Notes: generated by a model not told the origin, from the sequence alone. A stretch of 64,000 nucleotides of DNA from G963691885 sp963691885 (GCA_963691885.1 OY829843.1:3410001-3474000), one strand, 5' to 3'. Shown: positions 18,591 to 27,925, numbered from the stretch's first letter. Translations and numbers: made by a program.

Positions 18591-19622
18591 ATGGAACTCA
18601 TTATAGGTACCTATTCTCATCCTCTTCCTGATCTCGAAACCACGGGTGAGGGGATCTATTCCGTCTCTTTTGATGATGAAACCGGCGCGTTTGGCGTGCC
18701 GTCCCTTAGGGTGGCCTGCGCCAATCCATCGGCACTTGTAACCTCGTCGGATAACGCGATGCTGTTTGCAGGGCGCGAGGTGTTTCAAAGCGATAAACCC
18801 GGCGTCGCTCTTTTTCAGAGGTCTGCGACGGGGGATTTGACTGAGGGGCCGTTTCTACCAATCGCAGGGGAATTACCGTGTCATCTTGCCTTTGATGCTG
18901 TGAACAATCGTCTGGCCTCTGCCCAGTATTGGACAGGGGATGTTGTCATCTCGGCGGTGTCAGATGGTTCCTTTGAAGCACCCTCTGTCCTGGAACGCCA
19001 GGGCAGCGGACCCTTTCCGGGCCGTCAGGAAGGGCCCCATGCGCATTTTGTTGCATTCTCCGATGGTGGAGATGTCCTGCATGTTGTCGATCTGGGTGCC
19101 GATGAGATTGCAAGTTACCGATTGAATGAAGAGTGCGAACCGGTTGAACAAGCCGTATTGAAATTGCCGCCGGGGTCCGGCCCGCGCCATATGGTGATGG
19201 ACAGCTCTGAAGCGCGTGCCTGGGCGGTGTGCGAGTTGGATGAGACGTTGGCGGTTCTGTCCCGTAACGGGCTTGGATGGGACCTGGTGTCGGTTGTCCC
19301 AGCCTTCGATATCGCGGAGGGTGAAGAGGGGGCCTGCGCGGCCATCCGTCTCTCGCCAGATGAAGCCCATGTGTATCTGTCCGGGCGTCGGCAATCCCAG
19401 ATTGCGGCGTTTTCACCCGACGGCTCTCCTCTTGGTCGCTATGATTGCGGTGGTGCATTTCCACGTGAATTTATCATTTCGCCGAATGGTCAATGGGTCA
19501 TTGTCGCCAATCAGAAGGGCAACAGCTTGACCAGTTTGCGCCGCGACCCTGCGACCGGGTCTTTGAGTGATCCTGTTGGTCACTGCGCGGTGGGCAGCCC
19601 CATCGCGCTCGTCCTGATTTAG
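18591..19622 (+). CDS. lactonase-family beta-propeller protein
   Basis: 343-residue protein of the lactonase/6-phosphogluconolactonase (YbhE/Pgl) propeller family. It opens with IGTYSHPLPD, and repeated blade motifs include GPHAHFV near residue 147, GSGPRHMVM near 195 and ANQKGNSL near the C terminus. There is no signal peptide, so it is cytoplasmic. AAAGG sits 8 nt before the ATG. It probably hydrolyses a sugar lactone, consistent with the xylose-type transporter and SDRs in the region, although it is not adjacent to them. It converges with the glutamine-synthetase-like gene. Confidence 0.83.
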   Translation: MELIIGTYSHPLPDLETTGEGIYSVSFDDETGAFGVPSLRVACANPSALVTSSDNAMLFAGREVFQSDKPGVALFQRSATGDLTEGPFLPIAGELPCHLAFDAVNNRLASAQYWTGDVVISAVSDGSFEAPSVLERQGSGPFPGRQEGPHAHFVAFSDGGDVLHVVDLGADEIASYRLNEECEPVEQAVLKLPPGSGPRHMVMDSSEARAWAVCELDETLAVLSRNGLGWDLVSVVPAFDIAEGEEGACAAIRLSPDEAHVYLSGRRQSQIAAFSPDGSPLGRYDCGGAFPREFIISPNGQWVIVANQKGNSLTSLRRDPATGSLSDPVGHCAVGSPIALVLI

Positions 19623-19648
19623 AGGGTCATCTTTTCTAGGTTTCCGGT

Positions 19649-21049
19649 TTAGAGGAAGGTCAGCATTCGGTCCCGTTCCTCCGCGGCGACGGGATAGAAA
19701 TGCCGTTCCCATTCGCCCAGCTTGAACTCAAGGAAGATATCCTGGAATTCTGCGCCGAATGCGTCTTCCACGAGCGGATCTGTTTCAAACGCTTGCAGAG
19801 CTTCGAGCAGGGTTCTGGGCAGGCGATGAACGGTGCCGCCAGTCACCGTGTGTACACCAGAGGCCGTCGGTTTGCTGAGGGTCTGGTAGAGGTTCTGGTT
19901 AAAGGGTCTGCCGGGATCTGCGGCATTCCGAATGCCTTCCAACCCTGCCTGCAACGATAGAGCGGCCGCAAGATAGAAATTCGCCGACATATCCGGTGCC
20001 CGGTTCTCAATACAGGGGCGGCTCATCGGAAGGCGCAACATCGCTGAGCGGTTGTTGTCACCATAGCACCGCAAGACCGGGGCCCAACTCATATCCGGCA
20101 TATCGCCCTGGGCGATCAAGCCTTTATAAGAGTTGAAGGTTGGACAGGTCACAGCCGTGATGGCTTCGGCATGATCCAGAAGACCTGCAACAAAGTGATA
20201 TCCAAGGTCGGGGAAGGTAATACCATGCTTTTCAGCCAGAGCCCCGGTACCCACCGCCTCTTTATCGAACAGGTTCTTGCCCGTATCGATATCAGCGAGG
20301 GACATGTTGAAATGCGCGCCAGACCTGAAATCTGTTGAAAACGGTTTTGGCATGAAGGATGCGATCAGCCCGTGTTGACTGGCGATCGACTTTGCCATCA
20401 GTCGAAAGAAAGTCACCCGATCGGCCATTGTCAGGACATCGGCATAGTCGAAATCTGTTTCGAATTGCCCGTGTCCCCCCTCCGCATCAAAGGAATAAAC
20501 ACCCCAACCAAGGTCATTCATGGCGGTCACGAGTGCATCAAGGTAGGTGGATGCCTGTAGTGTTTGATGCACATCATAGGCGGGGCACGTGCCGGTAAAA
20601 CGCGTGTCCTGAACCTGCTGCAAACCTTCTTCGGATTGACGGTAAACATAGAATTCGGTTTCGACGCCCAAATTCATTTGATACCCCATCTGTTTCGCGT
20701 CTTCGACGGCGCGCCGCAGAATGGTGCGAGGGCAGTTTTGATAAGGTTCATCGTGATAGGTCAAGTCAGCCGCAAACCAGGCGAACCTTTTGTCCCATGG
20801 CATAATTGTGAGCGTGCTGAGATCGGGCACCGCCGCGCATTCATCCTGCTCTGGCCCGACGAGACCCATGCCGTCCATCGCCCCGACAGTGAACAGTTCG
20901 GACCCTTCTGCCATTTTCTCAAATTTTTGGATTGGAACCGTTTTGGCTTTGGGAACACCGTGAATGTCAACATAGGCCGCGAAGCAATATTCGACCCCGG
21001 CATCGATCAGTTGCTTTTTTGTGTCGGCAATCAGACTGGCGTCATTCAT
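19649..21049 (-). CDS. glnT: glutamine synthetase-family ligase (GlnT/type III-like)
   Basis: 466-residue ATP-dependent ligase of the glutamine synthetase superfamily. The N-terminal beta-grasp domain opens with YCFAAYVDIHGVPKAK. The catalytic domain shows the expected metal and substrate segments (GVETEFYVY, EGGHGQFE, GAHFNMSL, ENRAPDMSANFYLA). ATG at 21049 is preferred because AGGGA lies about 6 nt upstream; the frame extends nine residues further. GlnT-like enzymes include alternative glutamine synthetases and gamma-glutamyl-amide synthetases. In this setting it may assimilate the ammonia released by the island or ligate glutamate to an amine. It is divergent from the sigma-54-driven creatininase operon. 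Confidence 0.85.
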   Translation of the reverse strand: MNDASLIADTKKQLIDAGVEYCFAAYVDIHGVPKAKTVPIQKFEKMAEGSELFTVGAMDGMGLVGPEQDECAAVPDLSTLTIMPWDKRFAWFAADLTYHDEPYQNCPRTILRRAVEDAKQMGYQMNLGVETEFYVYRQSEEGLQQVQDTRFTGTCPAYDVHQTLQASTYLDALVTAMNDLGWGVYSFDAEGGHGQFETDFDYADVLTMADRVTFFRLMAKSIASQHGLIASFMPKPFSTDFRSGAHFNMSLADIDTGKNLFDKEAVGTGALAEKHGITFPDLGYHFVAGLLDHAEAITAVTCPTFNSYKGLIAQGDMPDMSWAPVLRCYGDNNRSAMLRLPMSRPCIENRAPDMSANFYLAAALSLQAGLEGIRNAADPGRPFNQNLYQTLSKPTASGVHTVTGGTVHRLPRTLLEALQAFETDPLVEDAFGAEFQDIFLEFKLGEWERHFYPVAAEERDRMLTFL

Positions 21050-21260
21050 GATCTGTCCCTTTGGTTTTTGCTCCAAGGCGTCTTTAGGATTTGTTTCAGG
21101 GCAGCAAGAAGGGGGCCAATTTGCAGATCTGAATGTGAATTCGCTCCCAGTGACTGTAATTCCTGAGATTTTACAAATTGCCGATGGTCGATCTGTTTTG
21201 CATCAACAATGAACATGATGAAAAAATAGGCAGTTCATGTGATAAGCGGTCACATTTTAT

Positions 21261-21287
21261 GCAATAGTCAGCAATTGGAACCGCAAT
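21261..21287. promoter_or_regulatory. three GCAAT repeats upstream of the sigma-54 promoter
   Basis: GCAAT occurs at 21261, 21271 and 21283, nearly helix-phased, about 40-65 bp upstream of the -24 element at 21327. Position is right for an enhancer-binding-protein site. The repeats do not match the canonical NtrC palindrome closely. Confidence 0.3.
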
Positions 21288-21325
21288 TTTACCCTTAACA
21301 TTCTGAAAACAAGATGATTTTCGGC

Positions 21326-21342
21326 TTGGCACATGCCTTGCG
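21326..21342 (+). promoter_or_regulatory. sigma-54 (RpoN) promoter of the creatininase-ABC transporter operon
   Basis: TTGGCACATGCCTTGC matches the -24/-12 consensus almost perfectly: GG at 21328-21329 and GC at 21340-21341, with the required 12-nt offset. Transcription would start near 21353, giving a leader of about 70 nt before the creatininase-family ATG at 21423. Sigma-54 control with an NtrC-type activator is the standard route for nitrogen-limited expression, which fits the enzymes downstream. Confidence 0.8.
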
Positions 21343-21422
21343 ACTATTTGATTAACCGCCGAATTGCGCCAGTAAACCGTCGGTTTAGATAAACGCGACA
21401 ATACAATCCAAGGGAATTGCGC

Positions 21423-22187
21423 ATGCCGCGCTGGGATTTGATGACAAGTACAGAGATTGGTGCCGCTGTGGAACAGCAGTCTCCCCTTGTCATTCTGCCA
21501 ATTGGCGCAACAGAGCAGCATGGACCGCATCTGGCATCCGGGTGCGATACGATCTCCGCCGACAGCATCGCCCGTCTTGCCGCTGAAAAATCCGGAACAC
21601 TGGTTCTGCCTGCATTGCCCTATGGTTGCTCTCTCGGGCATACGGATAAATGGCCGGGCACTGTATCCCTTCATCCGATGACGTTGACACAGGTTATTGT
21701 GGAGGTTGCCCGCTGGGTGCAGATGAACGGCATCAAGAAGATGTTGTTTCTGTCCGGCCATGCGACAAACGAGCCGCCTATAAAGAGCGCGATCCTGCAA
21801 TTGCGCTACGAATTTCCGGATTGCCGCTATGCGACGATGGGGCTGTGGGATATTTCCAGTAACACCAAAGCCTTGTATTTGCGCGATGGCGAGGACATTC
21901 ACGCCAATCGTGGTGAAACCTCTCTTCTGATGCACTTGCACCCGGAGATGGTGAGGGAAACCGCCTTTGAAGACGTCGCCGATGTTACGCCGGGCCGCGT
22001 GTTCGCCTATGCAATGCCGGCAACGACGCCCAATGGGGTTGTCGGATCCCCATCAGAAGCCTCTGCCGAAGACGGAAAAATGATGGTCGAGACAATCGTC
22101 TCAGACCTTGAAACATGGATCGATCATGCCCTGGCCGAGGATTGGCCGGAAATACCGGACGCATGTGGTCCTGTGCCGGGCCATTAG
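21423..22187 (+). CDS. creatininase-family amidohydrolase
   Basis: 254-residue metal-dependent hydrolase of the creatininase/MftE family. Metal-binding motifs are visible: GATEQHGPHL near residue 28 and the SGHATNE and NRGETSL segments near 113 and 163. The ATG at 21423 is preferred over the TTG two codons upstream. It is the first gene behind a strong sigma-54 promoter and 44 nt before an ABC transporter, so it is expected to act on an imported nitrogen compound, plausibly by opening a cyclic or acyl amide. Creatinine itself is possible because the region also degrades guanidino compounds, but no creatinase gene is present. Confidence 0.85.
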   Translation: MPRWDLMTSTEIGAAVEQQSPLVILPIGATEQHGPHLASGCDTISADSIARLAAEKSGTLVLPALPYGCSLGHTDKWPGTVSLHPMTLTQVIVEVARWVQMNGIKKMLFLSGHATNEPPIKSAILQLRYEFPDCRYATMGLWDISSNTKALYLRDGEDIHANRGETSLLMHLHPEMVRETAFEDVADVTPGRVFAYAMPATTPNGVVGSPSEASAEDGKMMVETIVSDLETWIDHALAEDWPEIPDACGPVPGH

Positions 22188-22231
22188 TTGGCTTGGCCAT
22201 TCCCAGTTAAATAACAAGGAGAGTGAAAATT

Positions 22232-23314
22232 ATGTCCTTTACGAAAAAGACCCTTGGCAAGGTCGCATCGGTCGCTGTTGTCGCGGCGTCCCTGTTTGCG
22301 GGTGCCATCGATGCGGCTGAGGCCCGCACCTACAAAATCGGCTACAACATTTATGTCGGGTTCATGCCTTACGGCTGGATGGCGCAGAATGGTATCCTCG
22401 ACAAATGGGCCAAGAAATACGGCATTGAGATTGAGGTCATTCAAGTCAACGACTATGTTGGCGGCATCAACCAGTTCACCGCGCGTGAGTTGGACGGCAT
22501 GGCCGTTGCCTCTATGGACGGATTGACCATCCCGGCCGCCAGTGGCGTCGATACAACAATTATGCTTGCTGGTGACTTTTCGAACGGCAATGACGGTATT
22601 GTCTCAAAAGGTGTCACTGACATTGCGAGCCTGAAAGGCGAGACGGTTCACCTTTTTGAATTGACGGTCTCCCATTACCTGCTTTCCCGCGCGCTTGAGT
22701 TGAACGGACTGTCCCTGCGCGACGTGAAGACAGTGAACATCACCGATGCGGATATTGCACCGGCCTATCTTGGTTCTTCCGAGATTGCCCATGCAGTTGC
22801 CTGGAACCCGATGCTCCTGCAGATGGAAACAAAAGTTGACGGGTCAAAACGTATCTTCGACTCAGCCTCAACGCCGGAGGAAATTGTTGACGTTATGCTG
22901 ATGCATACCGACACGATTGCCGAGACACCGGAACTTGCAAAAGCCTTTGTTGGTGCCTGGTATGAAACTATGCAGATCATGAGCGGTGGCGATGCTGCGG
23001 CTGAATCCATGATTGCCGATCTGGCTGACATGTCTGGCGGTTCCGTTGAGGAATACAAGGCCCAGCTGGACAGTACTAAAATGTACTACAAGCCGGAAGA
23101 GGCACTGGACCTGCTGAATTCCAAACGTCACCAGACGACATGGGATTTTGTCCGCACCTTCTCTTTCGATGTCGGGTTGTTTGGTGAGCAGGCAACATCC
23201 CCGGATTTCATCGGTATTGAATTCCCCGATGGCACAATTCTGGGCGATGCGAACAATGTTCAACTGCGCATCAATTCCAGCTTCACGGAAATGGCGGTCA
23301 AGGGTGAACTCTGA
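22232..23314 (+). CDS. ABC transporter substrate-binding protein, urea-carboxylase-region type (NMT1 fold)
   Basis: 360-residue periplasmic binding protein with a signal peptide ending near AIDAAEA. The YNIYVGFMPYGWMAQNGI opening and the AASMDGLTIPAA/GDFSNGNDGI segments resemble the binding proteins commonly encoded beside urea/guanidine carboxylase genes. ATG at 22232 is chosen because AAGGAG lies 10 nt upstream; the GTG at 22223 would be too close to that site. A strong hairpin follows the gene. Together with the carboxylase operon 6-8 kb downstream, guanidine or a related small nitrogen compound is the likely ligand, but specificity is inferred. Confidence 0.85.
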   Translation: MSFTKKTLGKVASVAVVAASLFAGAIDAAEARTYKIGYNIYVGFMPYGWMAQNGILDKWAKKYGIEIEVIQVNDYVGGINQFTARELDGMAVASMDGLTIPAASGVDTTIMLAGDFSNGNDGIVSKGVTDIASLKGETVHLFELTVSHYLLSRALELNGLSLRDVKTVNITDADIAPAYLGSSEIAHAVAWNPMLLQMETKVDGSKRIFDSASTPEEIVDVMLMHTDTIAETPELAKAFVGAWYETMQIMSGGDAAAESMIADLADMSGGSVEEYKAQLDSTKMYYKPEEALDLLNSKRHQTTWDFVRTFSFDVGLFGEQATSPDFIGIEFPDGTILGDANNVQLRINSSFTEMAVKGEL

Positions 23315-23340
23315 TCCCGCGATCTGATAAAATCTGTGCG

Positions 23341-23371
23341 ATCACCGGGGCCCCATCTGGGCTCCGGTGAT
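23341..23371 (+). terminator. stem-loop after the binding-protein gene
   Basis: ATCACCGG ... GCCC, a 4-5-nt loop, GGGC ... CCGGTGAT form a long GC-rich hairpin in the 85-bp gap between the binding protein and the permease. It is followed by TAATTCTTA rather than a clean T run, so it probably attenuates or protects the upstream message, giving more binding protein than permease. Confidence 0.6.
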
Positions 23372-23399
23372 TAATTCTTAACCCGAGGAAAGTAGAGCG

Positions 23400-24212
23400 A
23401 TGCGCCGCGCCATAAACTATGTCCCTGATAAACGGACGGCCCTGTTGTTGGCCGTGGTGCCCTTTGCCCTGCTTTTAGGACTCTATTTCGTCGGCTCTGA
23501 CATTCGGTTGAGCGCAAATCCGACCGACAAGCTCATGCCTGGTTTGGGGGCCTTTGCGGACGCCATCAATGCGCTGGCATTCACCGAGAACCGTCGTACA
23601 GGGGAATACGTCTTCTGGACCGACACGGCGATCAGTTTGCAACGCATTCTAATCGGTCTTTCCATCTCAACTGCGCTTGCAATCATCATTGGTTTGCCGA
23701 TTGGTTTGCTTCCCTATTTGACCCAGTTGCTGGGCCCGTTCATGGCGGCTTTCTCGCTTATTCCACCCTTGGCGGTGTTGCCGATCCTCTTCATCATCTT
23801 CGGACTGGGCGAGCTTTCGAAGATCGTGCTGATTGTGTTCGGAGTTGCACCATTTCTGATCCGAGATATGGCGATTGCGACGCTCGCAATCCCGAAAGAA
23901 CAGCTGGTCAAGGCACAGACATTGAGTGCGTCGAGCTGGCATATTCTGGTGCATGTTGTCTTCCCGCAAATCCTGCCACGCCTGTTTGACTCCCTGCGCC
24001 TTATGCTGGGGGCAACCTGGCTGTTCCTCATTGCGGCTGAGGCGATTGCCTCAGAAGGAGGGCTCGGATATCGGATCTTCCTGGTTCGGCGCTATCTGGC
24101 AATGGATGTGATTTTGCCCTATGTCGCCTGGATCACTTTGCTCGCCTTCACAATGGATTATATCCTGATGTTGGCGTCCCGACGTCTCTGTCGATGGCAC
24201 CATATACGTTGA
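23400..24212 (+). CDS. ABC transporter permease (TauC/SsuC type)
   Basis: 270-residue inner-membrane permease with about six transmembrane segments and the BPD_transp_1 domain. The EAA loop lies near residues 155-185 (KAQTLSASSWHILVHVVFPQILPRL). It follows the binding protein after a hairpin, and the ATPase starts 30 nt later, completing a nitrate/taurine-type importer. GAGG lies about 11 nt before the ATG. It is part of the sigma-54-driven operon. Confidence 0.88.
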   Translation: MRRAINYVPDKRTALLLAVVPFALLLGLYFVGSDIRLSANPTDKLMPGLGAFADAINALAFTENRRTGEYVFWTDTAISLQRILIGLSISTALAIIIGLPIGLLPYLTQLLGPFMAAFSLIPPLAVLPILFIIFGLGELSKIVLIVFGVAPFLIRDMAIATLAIPKEQLVKAQTLSASSWHILVHVVFPQILPRLFDSLRLMLGATWLFLIAAEAIASEGGLGYRIFLVRRYLAMDVILPYVAWITLLAFTMDYILMLASRRLCRWHHIR

Positions 24213-24241
24213 TGATCGCTTTAAGATACTGAAGAAGAATA

Positions 24242-25123
24242 ATGACCGAGATTGTCGTCAATAACGTCTTTAAAGAATATGGTGGGTTTCCCGTTCTGGA
24301 GCGGGTCAATGTCACCCTGCCTGATCACGAGTTCTGCGTTGTACTGGGGCCATCCGGTGCCGGCAAGAGTACTTTCCTTCGCATGTTGCTCTCCCAGGAG
24401 ACGCCGACGCGTGGAGAAATACTAATCGATGGGGAGCCGATTGACGCCGAACCACAAGAAGATCGCGGCGTTGTTTTTCAGCGGTATTCCGTATTCCCCC
24501 ATAAGACGGTTCTTCACAATGTAATGGCCGGACCAAGTTTCAGAAAATCGCGTTTTCTTGGAACGCTTTTCGGAAGTGAACGCAAGTCGCTGGAATCGAT
24601 GGCGCGCCTCCTCCTGGAGCAGGTTGGTCTGGCGGATGCGGCGGACAAGTATCCTTCCCAATTGTCAGGTGGGATGCAGCAGCGCCTTGCCATTGCCCAA
24701 GCGCTGATTATGGAACCGAAAGTTCTGTTGCTGGATGAACCATTTGGCGCGCTGGATCAAAGCACAAAGAAATCCATGCACAGATTGATCCTTGATTTGT
24801 GGAATGAAAACAAGATGACGATCGTTATGGTCACCCATGATATTCAGGAGGCCTTCACCCTGGGAACCCGCGTCTTGATGATCGACAAGCAACGGCGCGA
24901 CCCGCATGAGCCGGATGCCTATGGGGCAACCATCACCCATGATGTAAGGCTGGATCCGAACCGCAAACCCCCGATTGAACTGGGTGAAGATGGTAGTCCC
25001 CAATCCATGGAGGCTTTCTTCCTGAAATGGACCCGCAATATGGCCGATGCCGTTGTGGCCCCTGAGGGCGATGGGTTAAACGCGACGCTTGCGGCACCAT
25101 CTCCAAAGCGCACTGTGGCCTGA
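24242..25123 (+). CDS. ABC transporter ATP-binding protein (TauB/SsuB type)
   Basis: 293-residue ATPase: Walker A GPSGAGKST near residue 36, Q-loop in VFQRYSVFP near 80, signature LSGGMQQR near 140, Walker B VLLLDEPFGALD near 161, and switch His in MVTHDIQEAF. It has an extra C-terminal tail of about 60 residues compared with SsuB, of unknown role. It completes the importer with the two genes upstream and is 24 nt before an SDR gene. Confidence 0.88.
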   Translation: MTEIVVNNVFKEYGGFPVLERVNVTLPDHEFCVVLGPSGAGKSTFLRMLLSQETPTRGEILIDGEPIDAEPQEDRGVVFQRYSVFPHKTVLHNVMAGPSFRKSRFLGTLFGSERKSLESMARLLLEQVGLADAADKYPSQLSGGMQQRLAIAQALIMEPKVLLLDEPFGALDQSTKKSMHRLILDLWNENKMTIVMVTHDIQEAFTLGTRVLMIDKQRRDPHEPDAYGATITHDVRLDPNRKPPIELGEDGSPQSMEAFFLKWTRNMADAVVAPEGDGLNATLAAPSPKRTVA

Positions 25124-25147
25124 GTTACATCATTAAGGATCGATGGA

Positions 25148-25885
25148 ATGACTGACCCACTCGAGGGGCGTATTGTCGCCGTAACCGGTGCCGCTCGCGG
25201 AATAGGGCGTGCCATTGCCGAGGCGCTTGCCGACCGTGGCGCTTTGGTAGCGGGACTGGATCCGGAATTACCTTTGGACCCAAACGGTTCCGGCATTCGC
25301 TGGATACAATGTGATGTAACGGATGAAGCCTCCGTTAAGACGGCGTTGTCTGAACTTGTGTCGCAAACCGGTTATCTTGACGCTCTGGTAAACAATGCCG
25401 GAATACTGGTTGAAAAACCGATTGAGGAAACAACACTGGATGACTTTGATCGGGTAATGGCGGTCAACTTGCGGGGTGTGTTTCTGACGGCGAAGCTTGC
25501 TCTGCCCTATCTTCGGATCAGTGCGACTGAAGGTCGACAACCGACCATTCTTAACATTGCATCGGAACTGGCCCATCTGGGACGGCCGGAATACACCGCT
25601 TATTGTGCCAGCAAGGGTGGCGTGATCAGTCTGACCCGGTCGATGGCGCGCGAATTGGCCCCTGATATTACCGTAAATGCGCTGGCACCGGGACCTACGG
25701 ATACCGACATGCTGAAGTCTGAAAAGAATTACGCGGCATGGTCCGGAACCGGGGAGGGTATCCCCATGGGGCGTGTCGGCACAGTTGATGACATCTCGAA
25801 AGTGGCCTGTTTTCTGCTCGGCAATGAGGCCGGGTTTATGACCGGTTCCATTGTTGATGTAAACGGCGGCGCCGCCATGTACTAG
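25148..25885 (+). CDS. SDR-family oxidoreductase
   Basis: 245-residue short-chain dehydrogenase with glycine motif TGAARGIG near residue 14, NNAG near 84, a Ser in NIASELAH and catalytic YCASK near 155. It is the last gene of the sigma-54 operon, immediately after the ABC ATPase, so it likely acts on a product of the imported compound. The aldehyde or alcohol left after removal of the guanidino group would be a reasonable substrate, but this is inference. Confidence 0.87.
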   Translation: MTDPLEGRIVAVTGAARGIGRAIAEALADRGALVAGLDPELPLDPNGSGIRWIQCDVTDEASVKTALSELVSQTGYLDALVNNAGILVEKPIEETTLDDFDRVMAVNLRGVFLTAKLALPYLRISATEGRQPTILNIASELAHLGRPEYTAYCASKGGVISLTRSMARELAPDITVNALAPGPTDTDMLKSEKNYAAWSGTGEGIPMGRVGTVDDISKVACFLLGNEAGFMTGSIVDVNGGAAMY

Positions 25886-25903
25886 AATGAGGCGCCGTTC
25901 AGG

Positions 25904-26965
25904 TCAGCTGGTCTTGTTCTCCATATGGAAACGCCCGAATTGATGGGGGGCCAATGCCCCATCGGGTTGTTCAGCGTCTTTCAGATACCGGAACGCATGG
26001 ATGGTCTGTGCAACAAGATGCTCGCCAGCATTGATGGGCGGGTAACGCGGTTCCTCACCGGCTGGTATGAGGTCGGGCATGGGCGAGACGATTGTGTGAT
26101 AGTCGGTCGCGAAAAAAAGCGGGAACGAATAGCGCTCTTCACTGACACGGCCGACACGATGGGACGTCGCGACATAGATGCCGTTTGACCATGTTTCGAG
26201 CATATCCCCTATATTCACAATGAAGGCACCGTCGACTGGCGGGGCGTCGATCCAGTCACCTTCTGAGTTCAACACCTGCAGGCCAGGTGCTGTGGGTAGT
26301 AGTATCGTGAAGAGTTCAAAATCCGTATGGGCGCCAATGCCCATACGCTCTGCCTGTTTCTGTTCCTCCGGATCAACCACCTTGTCTGTTTCCCAATAAT
26401 GGATCAGACGCAGTTGACTGGTCGGTTTTTTCACATGTCGCAGGAATTCGTCCTCTGGCACGTTCAGCGCCGTCGCAAAGGCCCCCAGCAGTAACTTGCC
26501 GAGGTCTATTGCAGCATCGTAGTAACGGTTCACCCTCTGTCGTTCCGCAGCAATCTCTTCGGGCCAGACATTGGGACCCAACATGCGGTTGCCCGCCAGA
26601 AAATCCGGATCATCGTTTGGTAGGTCGAGGGCTGTATCAAACGCTTCCTTCAGATCACCTCCGCCGCCCGCAGCACCATAATATTCCTCCCCCATCGGGA
26701 CGTAGCCTCGGTGGTTGGTGGATTTGCCGATGTAATAATCCATTTTGGTTTCAAGCGGCAGGTTGAAGAGTGTTTTGGCCGCGCCCATCAGCCCTTCTAT
26801 GGTTTCCTGGTCGATACCATGGCCGGAAACATAGATGAACCCGACATCCCGTGCTGCTTCGTGTAAAAGCTTGATGACCTTTGCTTTTTCAGACGCGTTG
26901 CCGTCTAACAATGGACCGATATCAACGAGCGGAATCTCAGAAAAATTTGGGCGCGGGGCGGACAT
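25904..26965 (-). CDS. 2-oxoglutarate/Fe(II) dioxygenase, isopenicillin N synthase type (copy 1)
   Basis: 353-residue mononuclear iron oxygenase. The N-terminal DIOX_N domain (IPLVDIGPLLDG) precedes the double-stranded beta-helix core. The iron triad is GAHTDFE plus the His in TSHRVG, and RYSFPLFF supplies the Arg-X-Ser that binds 2-oxoglutarate. ATG at 26965 is preferred (AAGGTG about 7 nt upstream) over the GTG at 26974. It converges with the SDR gene and is divergent from a second SDR gene. Some enzymes of this family hydroxylate the carbon bearing a guanidino group and so release guanidine, making it a strong candidate partner of the guanidine operon. A paralogue lies at 36645. Confidence 0.87.
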   Translation of the reverse strand: MSAPRPNFSEIPLVDIGPLLDGNASEKAKVIKLLHEAARDVGFIYVSGHGIDQETIEGLMGAAKTLFNLPLETKMDYYIGKSTNHRGYVPMGEEYYGAAGGGGDLKEAFDTALDLPNDDPDFLAGNRMLGPNVWPEEIAAERQRVNRYYDAAIDLGKLLLGAFATALNVPEDEFLRHVKKPTSQLRLIHYWETDKVVDPEEQKQAERMGIGAHTDFELFTILLPTAPGLQVLNSEGDWIDAPPVDGAFIVNIGDMLETWSNGIYVATSHRVGRVSEERYSFPLFFATDYHTIVSPMPDLIPAGEEPRYPPINAGEHLVAQTIHAFRYLKDAEQPDGALAPHQFGRFHMENKTS

Positions 26966-27145
26966 GGATTTCACCTTTATCTCTGCTCTCCACTTCTCAA
27001 GGGCGGATGATTTGAGCGGTTTTGTCTTTCCTTCCTGTTACAAGGATTTGTCCCCGAAGATGAAAGATCAAGCCTTTTGTGATGATGTCTAACATTATAT
27101 GAACTGTATCAAGAGAGCGATGTGCCGTTTTGCAAGGAACCGAGA

Positions 27146-27925
27146 ATGATAGATCTGACCGACAAAAAAACGCTTGTTACCGGTGCCAGTCAGGGAATTG
27201 GCAGGGCAATTGCTGAGGCGATGATTAAAGCAGGCGCAAAGGTTCACATCCTGGCAGATCGCCCGGATATCGTCTCTGTCGCGGAGGAACTCGGGTCGGG
27301 TGTTTCGGGCTATGTTTGCGACATCACGGATGCTGGAACACTCGCCGCAACCCTTGAAGAGATCGGTCCCCTCGACATCTTGGTGAATAATGCCGGGCTT
27401 GAAAGGCTCACGCCCTTGGACCCGGGTGCCCTTGGTAGTGATGAGAGTTTTTCGGATGTTGAAGATGTATTCCGCCGCATCATGGACATCAACGTAACGG
27501 GCACCTTCATGGTCACGCGACATGTTGCGTCGACGATGCCGCGCGGCGGAACGATTATAAACACTGCATCTCTTTGGGCAAAGACAGCCCCAGGCTGGTT
27601 CTCTGCCTATGCGGCTTCAAAACATGCGGTTGTCGGACTGACACGGGTGTGGGCCCGTGAATTGGGGGAGAGGGGCATCCGGGTCAACGCTGTCTGTCCA
27701 GGATGGGTTGAAACTGAGCCTGCGCTGATGTCGCTGGATCGGCTTTCCGAAGCAACCGGCCAGCCCAAAGATGAGGTGCTGGCGGAGATTGTAGATGCGC
27801 AAGACCTGCCTGGCTTGATGCAACCCTCAGACGTGGCAGGTCTTTACGTCTTTCTGGCAAGTGATCTTGCCGCGAGCATCACCGGTCAGGCGATCAACGT
27901 CGATCGAGGCGAATATCAAGGCTAG
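27146..27925 (+). CDS. SDR-family oxidoreductase
   Basis: 259-residue short-chain dehydrogenase with TGASQGIG near residue 14, NNAG near 82 and catalytic YAASK near 153. ATG at 27146 with AAGGA about 7 nt upstream is preferred over the GTG at 27122. It is divergent from dioxygenase copy 1, sharing a 180-bp intergenic region, and overlaps the end of the convergent biuret-hydrolase-like gene by 4 bp. It may oxidise or reduce the product of the dioxygenase; the substrate is unknown. Confidence 0.86.
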   Translation: MIDLTDKKTLVTGASQGIGRAIAEAMIKAGAKVHILADRPDIVSVAEELGSGVSGYVCDITDAGTLAATLEEIGPLDILVNNAGLERLTPLDPGALGSDESFSDVEDVFRRIMDINVTGTFMVTRHVASTMPRGGTIINTASLWAKTAPGWFSAYAASKHAVVGLTRVWARELGERGIRVNAVCPGWVETEPALMSLDRLSEATGQPKDEVLAEIVDAQDLPGLMQPSDVAGLYVFLASDLAASITGQAINVDRGEYQG

